Assembly: GCA_905397405.1 (NCBI GenBank)
Contig: CAJPVJ010000116.1
Coordinates: forward strand, 1-35,480
Reading direction: 5' to 3'
DNA from: Oppiella nova
Lineage: Eukaryota > Arthropoda > Arachnida > Sarcoptiformes > Oppiidae
Length of the DNA: 35,480 nt
In this document: positions 21,586 to 32,429 of the stretch, in pieces
How the letters are laid out: each line of letters opens with the position of its first letter
Numbering within the stretch: position 1 is the first letter of the stretch
Notes under the pieces: model-generated
The model's input: only the letters and a program-made list of their open reading frames with translations
Database searches by the model: none
What the model was told of the DNA's origin: nothing
Made by a program: the position numbers and the translations under genes

Positions 21586-22479
21586 TTAGGAAGAATGCGA
21601 TGAACTGAAGGACGCCCTGTGATCTGTTTTGGCCAAAGAGTTGGTTATAGCGGTGTAGACCTCAGAGATACTTGGGAAACTAGTGGTCTTCATGCGGATC
21701 ACAATCCCGTTGACCTCCTGCTCGAAGACAGTGTCTGTGAATTGAGTATATCTTTTGATGGCGTCGTATGTGAAGCCCAGGAGTCGGATGTCATCCAAAC
21801 TCAACGAATCAAACATCTCCTGAGGAAAGGCTTTCGACAACTCTTGAGCCAAATTGAAGTCCACGTACTTTAGTATACGGTAGGGCTCGGGCTCAGTCTC
21901 GTCCATCGTATGAAACATGACATTCAAGATACTGATGTCTTTGTGGATGACATACTGACTGTGCAGATACTTAAGGCCTTCCAAGAGGTCGAGAATCATA
22001 TTCTTGGTCTCCGGCTGTGATATTTGGCTCCTATTTCGCTGATGAGTCTGCAGGAAGTCACCCAACGTCTGTCCGTTCAAGTACTCCATAATCACGTAAT
22101 TGTTTTTATACTGCATTTTCGTCACGAAGAAGATCTCGACCACATTCGGGTGATTCAAACTCATGAGTACTTTGCCTTCTGTCAAGACATTGTCGCGCGG
22201 CAGAGGTTTTATCCATTTGATGGCAAACGGGCGGCCGTTCAGTGACTCTTCCCTCATCTGTCGGGTGCCGGTGCTCCACATCCCGGCGCTTCCCTTTCCC
22301 CCGAAATTGATGTTCACTTCGACCAATTTGGAGGCCCTTTCGTTGCACACCCCTCCGAATACCTTTCCGTAAAAGCCTTTCCCTATATAGGAGCCGACAT
22401 CAAAGCCTATTCTACTCAACGCTCTCTTGTCTTCTTCGAGAAATGTCTCACTCTGTGGATCCCAGTCTGCGGTTGCCAT
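21586..22479 (-). CDS. small divergent protein kinase (possibly a pseudokinase), intronless
   Basis: Protein kinase fold of 297 residues with little outside the domain. Visible motifs: glycine loop IGKGFYGKV (32-40), VAIK-type lysine K88 in FAIKWI, helix C glutamate near E101, catalytic loop HKDISILN (179-186) and metal-binding DFN (207-209). So the HRD Asp, Asn and DFG Asp are kept, but HRD is HKD, the catalytic-loop Lys is Ser and DFG is DFN. From DFN to the DIRLLG of helix F there are only about 20 residues and no APE motif, so the activation segment is much shortened. About 45 residues between the glycine loop and K88 form an unusual insertion. The start is the ATG at 22477-22479; the in-frame GTG just before is not needed. 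The lack of introns, among intron-bearing genes, suggests a retrocopy or an intronless family. Substrate unknown. Confidence 0.8.
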   Translation of the reverse strand: MATADWDPQSETFLEEDKRALSRIGFDVGSYIGKGFYGKVFGGVCNERASKLVEVNINFGGKGSAGMWSTGTRQMREESLNGRPFAIKWIKPLPRDNVLTEGKVLMSLNHPNVVEIFFVTKMQYKNNYVIMEYLNGQTLGDFLQTHQRNRSQISQPETKNMILDLLEGLKYLHSQYVIHKDISILNVMFHTMDETEPEPYRILKYVDFNLAQELSKAFPQEMFDSLSLDDIRLLGFTYDAIKRYTQFTDTVFEQEVNGIVIRMKTTSFPSISEVYTAITNSLAKTDHRASFSSSHSS

Positions 22480-22752
22480 CACTGTTGCTGTCTATAGATT
22501 GTCCGTTGATTTCAATATTAGATTTGTGAATGTATTTGAATTGTAATGAAAAGCCAGTAGTAAATGAATGTAATTTAATTGTATTATTCGCGAGTGATTT
22601 ATTGATTTGAGTTTCAATTCATTCATTTGTCGATTAGAAATAAATAATTCAATTAATTTATTGCCGTTATTATAGTGGTTTTAACTTGAAATTCATTTCT
22701 TAAATAGTTTTTCATTTTAGTAAATCCTATTACATCTCAAAGAGTCTAAAGA

Positions 22753-24039
22753 ATGTCAGAAACTTTCAGAAGAGACACTTTCGACAGGATTTGTGACAAT
22801 TTGTGTGAAGTATTGCTGTCTTACGAGACATTCACCGATCGATTCCGTCACCAATCAGTCTCTAAACAGTTCCAGAGATTGGTTTACACGACACAGAAAG
22901 ACATCGAATTTGATGGGAGACTCATGAGGAGGATGACTGCACGAAACCAATCTGGCGAAGAATACATTGACGCCAATCGTGTGGCTATTATTATGAAGAA
23001 ATGTGCGAATATTGAGCGCATCGACTGCTCCTATATTTTCGATAGAATTAAACAATTCTTTGAAGCCATCCATAAGTTTAGAGTCTATTGTCCCAAATTG
23101 AAGGAACTGTATCTAAGTATTGATGATTCTGCTCATGAAGAGTGCATATCATATGTGTTCTCAATGTTTGGTCAAATTATTACCCGATTTGATGGCAATT
23201 ATTTCCGCGACAATCAATACCTTCCTTTGTGTCCAAATTTATCGAATCTTATTGTCAATCAATTGGACGGTGTTTTCGATTCCGAAAACCAATTATTGGT
23301 TAAGAATTTAAAGACCTTTAAGTTTGCAATCGATTTGCCATTCAATGCTTCACTGTTTGACACATTCATTGCCGCAAATCAGTCACTCAAACGCCTTCAC
23401 TTTGCCATTTACTTAGTTCCTGAATCTCAAGACTTAGTCATTCAAGTGATCACACAATTGACTCGATTTTCGGATTTAATTGAATTGCATATAACCTCCT
23501 ATTGTGACCAAATCTTAATGTATTCACTATACAACAAGTTCACAAATATCGGTATAAAGTGTGTGTCACTTAAGAAGTTGTCACTATATTTAAGATCAAA
23601 CCATCCGTCTCTCAATGATGAGATAATGGATTCGTTCAGACATTTCCGCCGATTATCGCGTCTTGTCTTACATCTGAGTGTGAAAAGTGATGGAAATACA
23701 GACTTTAGAGAATGGGATTCATTTAAGTCAATGAGCCGATGGCCACAAACTATATCCCATCTGACACTCTCCTTATCCCCAATGTGTAGCAAATTGATTG
23801 CCAAACTTCACACAATTCTACCGGCGCTCCTGTATTTAGAAATCTGGGACCCATTTGTCCACCAAAACGGCGTTTGTTTGGATCAGTACTCAAGTCTCCT
23901 ATTACTTCATACACTTATAATAGTAGATACACTACAAAGTGATCCACATATTTCTGTCAATTTGTCAGATGTGATTGAATTGCTCCGGAAGTGTCCTAAA
24001 CTCTCACAAATTGGCGGTAATATCAGTATTAAGTGCTAA
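22753..24039 (+). CDS. F-box protein with leucine-rich C-terminal region, paralogue 2
   Basis: Intronless, 428 residues, same architecture as the gene at 19759. The first 132 bp of the shared part differ at only two sites, whereas the LRR-like region is strongly diverged, with only scattered matches such as IGIKCVSLKKL and EWDSFKSMSRWPQ. The predicted role is an SCF adaptor whose Skp1-binding part is fixed and whose recognition part varies. AATAAA at 24106-24111, 67 bp after the stop, is a probable polyadenylation signal. It lies on the far side of the kinase, so the duplication spans or predates the insertion of that gene. Confidence 0.75.
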   Translation: MSETFRRDTFDRICDNLCEVLLSYETFTDRFRHQSVSKQFQRLVYTTQKDIEFDGRLMRRMTARNQSGEEYIDANRVAIIMKKCANIERIDCSYIFDRIKQFFEAIHKFRVYCPKLKELYLSIDDSAHEECISYVFSMFGQIITRFDGNYFRDNQYLPLCPNLSNLIVNQLDGVFDSENQLLVKNLKTFKFAIDLPFNASLFDTFIAANQSLKRLHFAIYLVPESQDLVIQVITQLTRFSDLIELHITSYCDQILMYSLYNKFTNIGIKCVSLKKLSLYLRSNHPSLNDEIMDSFRHFRRLSRLVLHLSVKSDGNTDFREWDSFKSMSRWPQTISHLTLSLSPMCSKLIAKLHTILPALLYLEIWDPFVHQNGVCLDQYSSLLLLHTLIIVDTLQSDPHISVNLSDVIELLRKCPKLSQIGGNISIKC

Positions 24040-24105
24040 ATTAGAAATCAATTTGTTTGAGTTATACCTCTGTATCTACTTTACACAAAATGTCTTTATT
24101 TTTTC

Positions 24106-24111
24106 AATAAA
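24106..24111 (+). promoter_or_regulatory. probable polyadenylation signal of F-box gene 2
   Basis: AATAAA 67 bp past the stop codon, followed by T-rich sequence. Confidence 0.5.
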
Positions 24112-24383
24112 TGTTTTAATACTCTATCATATAATACTCTTATTTGATATGCTAATGCAGTAATATAAAATTCTGTATTTTTAAACTTATGTAAAATTTT
24201 AAAATATTTATTTAATGAATTAGCAATCAGATTATATTATAAAATTAAAATTGCCAAATTATCAAATACTAATAAAAACTAATTAATGAATTTTTGCAAA
24301 ACACATATCATACCCTAACCACATGAATAATAAATATAATTGAATAGAAATCAAAATGTTTATAATTTATTGGGAAAATGAAT

Positions 24384-27300
24384 TCATTGTAGTATCAAAC
24401 GAGTCAAACTTGACGTCGATTCTAACATGGTATCCAATGGATACATATTCCCAATCGATTTACTGATGGATGTCCCAAAGGACATCCGTTTGTCCGTAGA
24501 AACTTTAGTCTTAACTTTGCTGTCGACCACACTTAAAATATTTTTATGATTTATAGACTTTTTCGATGAATAATGCATTGGAGATAAAATTGAGACCACT
24601 TTTGAAGTTTTAGTTTTATTACTGAATTTATTATTTAATTTATTGCTAAAAATTGATTTCTTGTGCTTCGCATTGAATTGAAAATTAGTTTTATGACTTT
24701 TCTTTACATATTTGCTTCTTATGATACCCGGCATTCGTAGGGCACCTAATCTATGGGACATATAGGTCTAATTGTTTTATTGAAAGTATCATCAATTAGC
24801 CAGGCTACACTATACCTTCATCAAATTCACCATCAAGGAAGTCGTCGTTGTCCCACCAGTGCTTCTTCCCTCCCTTTCGCTTGGGTTTCTTTGGTCCCTT
24901 CGGTACCTTTATATCCGATTCCTCGGCAAGTGTCACGTCATCCATGTCCTCCCCTTCAGTGGTGTTGCTAATGGACTCAGAAGTCGTGGACTCGTCACTG
25001 AGTTCCGTCTGTTCCTCCCCGTCCCCGGACAGCTCAGTAGTGGTCGCGTCGTTTTCCGACTCAGCCGCCGATCCTGTGATTACTTCTACGACTTCTGACT
25101 CCTCAGTAGTAGTCGTAGTGGATATGGACTGAGTTGTAGGAGATTTCTGTTTTTTAATAACCCTTAACCCTTTAGCAGCTTTTGAGCCCTTGGTAGCCTT
25201 TGACCCTTTAGTAACCTTTGACCCCGTAATAGTTTTGAAACTTTTCTTAGTCTTTGTTGTGCTAATTGATTGAACAGTAGATTCTTCCGTATCCTCTGAT
25301 CCTTCACTAGCATTCGTAGTGTTCATTGACTGAGTTGTCGGCACCTGATGTTTATGAGTAACCATTGACCGAACACTGGATTCTGTACGTTCTTCTGTGA
25401 CTTCTGTCCCTTCATTAGTAGTCATAGTGGCTATGGATTGAGTTGTCGGGCCTGAATGGGAAGTCTTTGAACCTTTGCTAGACTTTGTTGTGTTTATTAA
25501 TAAGTCAGTTGATTCAATATGCTCTTCAGCGATCTCTGGCCTTACATTAGCGTTGATTCTGTCAACGATTTGAACAATAGATTCTGTGTGTTCTTGTATA
25601 TCGTCTGATCCATCAATAGTATTAGTAGACAATAGGGACTGAGTTGACGATGCACTCAGTTTTTCGGTAGTTTCTAAACCCTTGTTAGCATTTGCTGTGG
25701 TCATTGAATGAGCACCGGGTTCAGTATGTCCTTCAGATACGTCTGACTCCTCAGTAGTACTCAAAGTGTTTATGGATCGAGTTGTCGGTGCCGTAAACAG
25801 TTGACTAGCTTTTGAGTTCTTTATAAAATGTGTTGTGCTTATAGTATGATCAGTAGTGGACTCGATATGTTCTTCGGCAACATTTGAACTCACAGTGGAA
25901 TCGGTAGTGTCTATAGACTTGGTGTGGCTTATTGACTGAGCAAGATCTTTCTTCAACGTTGATCCCTCACCAGGAGGTTTAGTACTTACGGAGTGGACGC
26001 TAGGATGTGTTTGCCCTTTCGTGACCTCTACAGCGTTAGCAAACTCAATAAGTTCATCGGGTGACCCGTCATCACCAGTTATAGCACTTGTATTCTGAAC
26101 AGTCTGTTCTGTATGTCCATCCGTGACCCCTGAACTCTCAGTGGTATTCCTACTGTTCAGCGCACCTCTAAGTTCTTCCATCAACTCCGACCCCTCGTAG
26201 GCTATTGTGGTGCTTATGGAGTGGACATGTGATTCTGTAAGTGGTTCGTTGTAATACGAACTCTCATTAGTATTCGTGGCGTTTGATGTCTGATCCAATT
26301 CTCGCAAGAACTCTAACCCATCGTTGTCGACAACTGTAGTTCTTATGGACTGTTTTGTATGTCCTTCCGTAACCTCTGACCCCTCATTAGTGTTTGTAGT
26401 ATCTGTGGACTGAGTTGTCGGTGCCGTAAGTTTATGAGGGACCTGTGTATCCGTCTTAGTATTTGTAGTGCTCATTAAATGAACGACAGATTCCGTAGAT
26501 TCTTCAGTAACCTCTGATTTTTCATTAACGTTGGCAGTGCTAGTAGTCTGAACACTGGATTCTGTATGTCCTTTCTCCAATTCCGTCACATTTGAATTCT
26601 GATAAGAATCGGTAGAGTTCATAGAATGGTCGAGTTTATCCATGTACACTGAACCCTCGTCAGTTACGTTAATTGCTGACTGGTCACTGGGTTCTGATTG
26701 GTTATCCATATCATCTGAGTTATTAGTGGTATCCGTAGTGTTCAACGAACCACTAAGTTCTTCCTCGAACCTCTCATCCGAATTTGACTCAGTAGTAGTA
26801 TAGTGTTCTGTAGTTACCCCGGTCACCTCTAATAACTCATTATTAGGTGTTGTATTTAATGATAGTCTTGTCTGTGGAGTAAGACTTTGGATAACTTTTA
26901 TCGCCTTATCTTTATTCACAGTCTTTATTAGTTTAACAATAGATTTTGGGAGTCCTTTCGTGACCCCTGGCCTTACATTAGTTTTGGTATTGCTTAGCAC
27001 CTCAACACTGGATTCTGTATGACTTTTCGTTATCTCTGACTCCTTACTGGTATTCAAAGTGTTTATGGATTGAGTTATGGGTGCCGTTAGTTTTGGGATA
27101 ACTTTCGACTTCTTATTAGTCTCTGGTGTGCCTATAGTTAGATCACTGGCTTTCGTATCCCCTTCCGTCACCTCTGACACCTCGTGAGGATCTATAAAGG
27201 AAATGGACTCAACTGAAGGTATGTCAGGTTCTTTGATGTCATCCAACACATCTGTTAGACTAGCATTGTTTATGGTTGTGTGAACCTGGTACTGGAATTG

Positions 27301-28329
27301 AAGCAGTGGTCTCTTCGGGTCCCTTATCGATGAGAAGGGATCAACAGTTGTTGAAATCTCGTTACCCTCTGACCCCTCATTAGTAGCCACAGTGTTTGTG
27401 AGCTTAACACCCGGCTGTGTAGGCTCTCCCGTGACTACTGACTTCTTTTTAGTATTCTTAGTGCTTATTGTTTGATCAGTGGGCGCCGTATGATTTTCTT
27501 GGGCTACCGATCCCTCAGTGCTAACCCATTCGGGGAATTCTATCAATGGCCGTAACTTTAGTTTTGAATCAAATCCGTCCTTAAAGTTATCCAAAATATT
27601 TATTATATCAGTAGTGGTGTGGGTGGGGGCGAGCGCTGTGGTGGTGACCCGACTCTTGTCATCGCCTGAGCCCTCGTTAATCAACAATTGAACGGCCGAT
27701 TCCTGCACTCCGTAATCGTTAGCCTCTTCATACGGGGTCTTAATTGTGTTTCAAATAAGTGTTAATTAATTGATTAATTAAGACATAAATTAAATCATGA
27801 ATAGTCATAATTAGTAATTTAACTTTAACTTAATTTTTAAATACATTTTATTGTTTAATTAACTGATAGTGTAGTAACTACACTGTAGTTAATACTGCAT
27901 ATAATTTATGGTTGAGTACATACAGTTACATTGTTATGCAATAAAAGTTAAGTTAACTTGTACTAAAATTAATTATAATAATTAGTATAAAGTTTTATGC
28001 AAAAATGCCATACTTCATCGCCATCAACAGATGTGCCACCACCATTTGCACCAGTATCACTTATTTTTGCAGTTTCTGTAGATATATCATCATTAGGACT
28101 AGTGGCTATACTCTGATCATTTGATGGCACACTAGTAGAAATACAGTATTGTTAAAAATAACTACTTGTTGTCTATATATACTAGACCTTACCTTGGTGG
28201 TGTTTTCTGAACAATCGCATATTTACTATCTTTATGTTTAGGCGCTTGTCTGGACAGTTTAGTCGGTAGACAATTGCTTAAACATAATGTAAATATAATA
28301 TAATACACTATAATTATTAGTGATGCCAT
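24384..28329 (-). CDS. secreted Thr/Ser-rich repetitive (mucin-like) protein, four exons
   Basis: Predicted extracellular protein of about 1179 residues. Exons: 28193-28329 (signal peptide, residues 1-20, MASLIIIVYYIIFTLCLSNC), 28014-28131, 24816-27738 and 24384-24745; phases 2, 0 and 1 all agree, with donors GTAAGG, GTATGG and GTATAG. The long third exon is a degenerate tandem array of roughly 25-residue units built around GSEVTEGHTE, SSVQSISTTNTNE and APTTQS, very rich in Thr/Ser/Glu and so a likely substrate for dense O-glycosylation. Near its end are KGSK repeats, an acidic stretch, a KGPKKPKRKGGKK basic patch and HWWDNDDF. If the last 70-bp intron is not removed, the protein ends at the TAG at 24805-24807 (GIV); if spliced, it gains 119 basic residues. 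No known domain is recognised. Possible cuticle, gut-lining or secretion component. A minus-strand AATAAA at 24366-24371 follows the stop. Confidence 0.75.
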
Positions 28330-29074
28330 TATTAACTGACTGTATGCTGTAAATTAATTTTTTCATTATCGTATTAAATTTCAGTAATAAAATTAATTTT
28401 AGATTTACAGTAATGACTTGTCTATTAGTGCAAAAATATATTTTATAATTTAATTTAGAAATTAAAAAGTTTTAGTAAATTTGACCTTTTTGTAAAAAAT
28501 CCTATAAATGCTGCATACATTTAAATAAATGTTTGCATTATAATTAAAATTTCAATTTGTAAAAAAATTATGCATTTTTCAGTTGTAAAATTAATTACTT
28601 TTATTGTAATTTCACATATTTTTTCGTAGAACAGACAATTAATTACCGTATAGTAAAATAAATTAAATGATTGTTTTCATGAGTTTGTGTGAGAATTGGT
28701 TTACAAAAAAAGTAGTCACATAAGAAATTACAAATTATAAGATTTAAATACAAATTACACACAAATAAGTTAAATGTCAATTAAAATATACACATAAATG
28801 GTCGACACCATTAAAAATCATATAAATTATTCACATATCGAGTCATACATTGTATTTAACAACTAAATAAAGTCTAATATATATATAGAACATTAGGATC
28901 ATTGAGGACAGGGAGGACAGGCGGGAAAAGGATGTAAAACATGTTAAAAATTCTTCAATAATTTTGACTACAAATGATTTTTGACTTAAAACACCAAATA
29001 AATGAGTTAAATAAATAATTTTGTCAATAAAACAAATAAATTATTTTTCATTAAAAACACATCGAAACTAATGA
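28330..29074. other. intergenic region between the Thr/Ser-rich gene and the LRR gene
   Basis: Very AT-rich, presumably the promoter of the Thr/Ser-rich gene and the 3' UTR of the LRR gene (a GGAGGACAGG-like patch lies at about 28905-28925). No exon is seen. Confidence 0.45.
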
Positions 29075-31790
29075 CTAAATCACTGAATACATGAGCTTAA
29101 GGTACGCCTGTTTGATGAGCAATAGATTAGAGCTCAGGGATCCTTTCAAATGATAAGAAATGTTTGGCATATCCATCACAAAACTGTGGATCAGGTACTC
29201 GTGGATCATCATCAGGGCCATAGCCATCGGCACCAACACCACCACAATCGTAGTCAACAGCGCCATCAGTAGTATGAGGGCTGACATCCCGATGACAATC
29301 ATCATCTGGAAAGTGGACGGCTCCTCATCCGACAGCTTATTACTCCTCTGTGTGTCCACCCGGAGGGTCAGGTTCTTAGGCAGCGACAGGTTGGCCAACA
29401 TTTTCTTGTTTAATTGTGACGTACAGAGGGTTATGTCGATACGACGCTCCCGGTGCTCCTCACACACGTTGATCGCACGTATGACCAGATTTTCGGTGAT
29501 TTGCGATAAGTCTGTCAATACTAATGTCTTGAGTTGGGTTTTGTTTAATAGTGTTTTGACCGACGAGTCGCTTATGGAGTGAAATGCTGAGAGGGTTAGG
29601 CGTTGTAATGGCAGCGCCGATAGGCATGTGATGCCGGTGTCACTGATTAAGCCATTTCCTAAAAGAGGGAATAAAACATTATTTTCCATTAAATTGTCTA
29701 ATTCTATAGCATATATCACAGTAAAACTTATACTAGAGTTTAAAGTAAACACATTATATACAACATAAACAGAATAATTAATTTTTAAAAGTCTTGAAAA
29801 ATCATTAGTACATTATAACTACTGTACATAATATTCCGTTTAACCAATTCATAGTAAATGGAGATAATTAAATTTTGTTTATATTTTAAAATATAAGTTA
29901 ATATTTTGTACTTCACATCAAATTTTTAAACATTTTACTACAGAATCATTAAATTTATGCGAAAATAACTCAAACATAATTCAAAGTTTATTATAAAAAA
30001 GTAATTTAAAGCAAATTAACTAGAAGTAATTAAAGTAAAAACAAAAAATTATAAACTCATAAATACCGGTAAGACTTAAATCCTCGAGCATTGGACACAT
30101 AATCACCAACTTTTCCAGCGATTTATCGCTTAATCTCAGATCCCACTCGTAATCACCATTAATACAAAGTCTTCGCAATTGTTTCGAGTGTCTCAGCATC
30201 TGCTGGAACTGTCGCTCATCGATGGCCGACATCTGCTCGTAACACCTGATCTGCTCCAAGACCAGCACCCGGAGGGACAGACACCCGATATCCGAGAGGA
30301 ACGTTATATTCTCCTCATCCGTATGAAAGTGAAGCTCCAAGTGCTCCAAACGGCACATGTATTTCAGCGCCGATAGCGAACTGAGGGCACCGAAGATCGT
30401 GAGACACCGGAGCCGACGGCCGTTCCCTTTCACCACATTTGCTATGATCTGCTCGAGTGTCTCATCGGAGGACAGGTCGCCGCAGACCAGTGTCTCGATC
30501 CGTGAGCCCAGATGTGTCACACTCTCGCCCACCACCTGATTGTCACTGATGTCCAGGTGCTTGAGTTTGTCACAGGCGGCGATTATCTTGGTCAACTCCT
30601 GCTCGTTCAGTCGACACTGGCGTAGTGTTAGTGAACTGAGGTTAGGGTAGGCCTGAGTCAGTAGGTGCCAGCCGTAGCCTTGACATCGATTTGGATATGA
30701 ATGGAAAGTTTGGGTTATTTTTAAACATTGAAAATAAGAGTACATTTTTGGTGATAAATATAGCTTTACTATCAATACAGTGGGCATAAAGTGCACTTAA
30801 TTCAAGCAATCAAATTCAATATGAATTCAGTATAAATAACATATAAATCTGTTGACATAATTGAGATTAAACTGCATTTCACTGCATTAATCCAATAAAT
30901 ACTGGTTTGCTTTAAATGTTAGTAAAAGTCTATGGATTTAACTACAGTATTAAATAGTTACTATTTAGTTATAATTAATATAATATGAATTGATTGTTCT
31001 CGCTTATTACTGAGTACTTTGCTACAAAATATTTTTAACAAACATCTAAAATAAACAGTGATTAGGTTTAAAACTTGTCAAAAGATTTTATTATGATTTA
31101 TTATATAACCTCTATGCAATTCTAATAGGGCATATTAAGGGCATTTATGAGTGCAAATATAGCAAAATTTAATAATTTTTTGGATTAAAAGTAAAAGTTA
31201 TAAATAAAGAATTAATTTGCAAACATAACATATAACAAAATCAATAATATAATAATCTGGCTAACTTACCGGTGAGGCTATTGAATATAGAGTGCTCAGT
31301 ATTGTGGTCGAGTGCTAATCCACTGCATTCACAGAAATTCAACGAGCACAATTTGTCACAATTCTCTGTAATCGTAAACATAATAATGTCCGACAATTGC
31401 ATCAAATTCCTAATGGTCAGGGTCGTAATATTCCTGAACTTCAACAGCATAAAGTTAAACACATGAAAGTTCAGATTCTTGGTGTCCACCATAATGGCGG
31501 TGTTGGACTCCTGATCGGCACCGGTAGTCGTCGTTTTAGTGGAGTTCTTCCGATAACCACCACTTCTGGCGATTATCTCCAGCGACTGTTGACCGCAGAA
31601 TAGTTTGTCGACTGATGTCTGCCATCGTTTGCATAATTATCGAAACTCTTTACAAAACTAACAATTATTTTGTTATCATCACTACTAACGACATTATCTG
31701 TTATACCTTTATTAGCCGGGTACTTTACTAATGTGTATGTTGTTGACGACTCGGCAAAGTATGAGGAGGGCTGGTAGCCTTCAGTGTAAT
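29075..31790 (-). CDS. leucine-rich repeat protein with C-terminal hydrophobic segment, 5' end not found
   Basis: At least four exons: 31707-31790 (tentative), 31270-31611, 30067-30678 and 29075-29658, giving about 540 residues. Every junction falls inside a glycine codon or in phase 1 (LTG|YGW, LTG|NGL), typical of exons cut at LRR unit borders. The repeats are of the cysteine/F-box type found in FBXL and AMN1: ITTLTIRNLMQLSDIIMF, CDKLCSLNFCECSGL, LSSLTLRQCRLNEQELTKI, CDKLKHLDISDNQV, LEDLSLTG. After the last LRR, at about residues 445-480, comes a long hydrophobic run (IGMSALILLMALLTTIVVVL and on), then a short tail, so the protein may be membrane-anchored. No F-box is seen; it could lie in exons upstream. 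The first exon is weak: in another frame the sequence before 31611 reads CKRWQTSVDKLF, which looks like an F-box end, but an in-frame TAA precedes it. Confidence 0.75.
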
Positions 31791-32383
31791 CTTTAATGTT
31801 GTTTTAAAAATAGATAATAATTAAAATAAGTTATTTATATTGCTGTTTAATGATTCATTCAATTTTAATATCACTAAAAATAAATTAATTACTGTTTTTC
31901 TCATAACAAATAATATAAAATTGTTACACAAATAACTTTTATATATTAATAAATCTTATTTAAAAAATAAGTTTATTATTTATTTGGAAAATTATTTTTT
32001 GATTTATTATAACTGATCGTGATCATGATTTATTTTAACATAAATATAACGCAAATTAAAAAAGATATTTCTTTGTAAAATGTTTTGCAAGTGTTTTGAA
32101 AAATGTAAGTTTATATTGCGAAAAAACAACTAAAACATCAAAAACTAAATTTTAAAGGTATGTTTTAATGGAGAAATAATATGTCATGAATTATAAATGC
32201 ATTTTGCAATACATGGGAGAGAATCTGTCAGTATATTGTGAATTTAAAATGAAAATTTTCAATTGAAATGCGATTTCTAAACCCACTATTCATTGATAGG
32301 CTGTGCCATTAGAAACAAAAAACATTTAAATTTCCTCCAAAACTTTTATTGTATTTATATTTTTCAATTTCAATGACTCAGTC

Positions 32384-32386
<3 letters not shown>

Positions 32387-32424
<38 letters not shown>
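32387..32424. repeat. (TC)n microsatellite
   Basis: Nineteen uninterrupted TC units. Confidence 0.9.
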
Positions 32425-32429
<5 letters not shown>

